Source: a bacterium UBP8_UBA6595 (GTDB lineage Bacteria > Margulisbacteria > Marinamargulisbacteria > UBA6595). From it: 21,636 nt of DNA. The stretch spans positions 1 to 21,636 of the forward strand of contig DJIL01000009.1 in the NCBI GenBank assembly GCA_002433595.1. The letters run 5' to 3'. A program made the position numbers and the translations under genes. The notes under the pieces were generated by a model that searched no databases, was not told the DNA's origin, and saw only the letters and a list, made by a program, of their open reading frames with translations. Below, piece by piece: positions 21,613-21,636 of the stretch (its first letter is position 1; each line of letters begins with the position of its first letter).

Positions 21613-21636
21613 TTACTCGATAATCGTTGTAACAAC
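21613..21636 (-). CDS. tuf: elongation factor Tu, last seven codons and stop (cut by window edge)
   Basis: The minus strand enters the window reading VVTTIIE then TAA, which matches the usual EF-Tu ending (GAGVVTxIIE). It lies 5 bases before rpsJ, the classic tuf-rpsJ junction between the str and S10 operons. Only seven residues are visible, so the call rests on this ending plus gene order. Confidence 0.8.
   Translation of the reverse strand, partial: VVTTIIE

Overview
This window comes from a bacterium with moderate GC content (below 50% by eye). Genes are packed tightly, with many 1-71 base overlaps and both ATG and GTG starts. The envelope looks Gram-negative: there is a SurA-like secreted chaperone, plus LicD-like and DegT-family genes of the kind used for surface glycans. 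It makes its own arginine, branched-chain amino acids, haem and TCA intermediates, so it does not look like a reduced symbiont. I cannot place it in a phylum from sequence alone. Divergent TrmD, GlmM and S10 proteins and unusual gene orders suggest a poorly sampled lineage.

Layout, read in the direction of transcription. From 18123 down to 1, twenty genes run on the minus strand with no gap over 69 bases: hemJ, sucC, sucD, a BioD-like/DRTGG protein (14447-18123); ilvB, ilvN, glmM (11100-14401); rpsA, rpsP, khpA, trmD, rplS (8018-11030); argC, argJ, argB, argF, argG, argH (1487-8016); ndk, a LicD-like nucleotidyltransferase and the start of a DegT-family aminotransferase (1-1493). Likely internal promoters lie before ilvB, rpsA (the clearest), argB and the aminotransferase gene. 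Start codons and Shine-Dalgarno sequences often sit inside the preceding gene, which suggests translational coupling.

From 18437 to 21089 three genes run on the plus strand: comF, a SurA-like gene and pheS. They face rpsJ (S10) and the last codons of tuf (EF-Tu), which lie on the minus strand at the right edge. pheT does not follow pheS and rplC does not follow rpsJ, so two normally stable gene neighbourhoods are broken here.

The only long non-coding stretch is the 312-313 base divergent region between hemJ and comF. It holds two copies of an inverted pair of DnaA-box-like sequences with identical 15-base spacing, a fifth near-match, and an AT-rich core with a ten-T run. It looks like a replication origin or another DnaA-responsive element. 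However, C exceeds G on the plus strand on both sides, so the usual origin skew switch is absent. Other signals worth attention are a perfect 18-base palindrome between comF and the surA-like gene, a palindrome inside the rpsA promoter, operon-first genes that look leaderless, a histone-H1-like N-terminal tail on S10, and altered knot residues in TrmD. I saw no tRNA, rRNA, CRISPR array, transposon or prophage.
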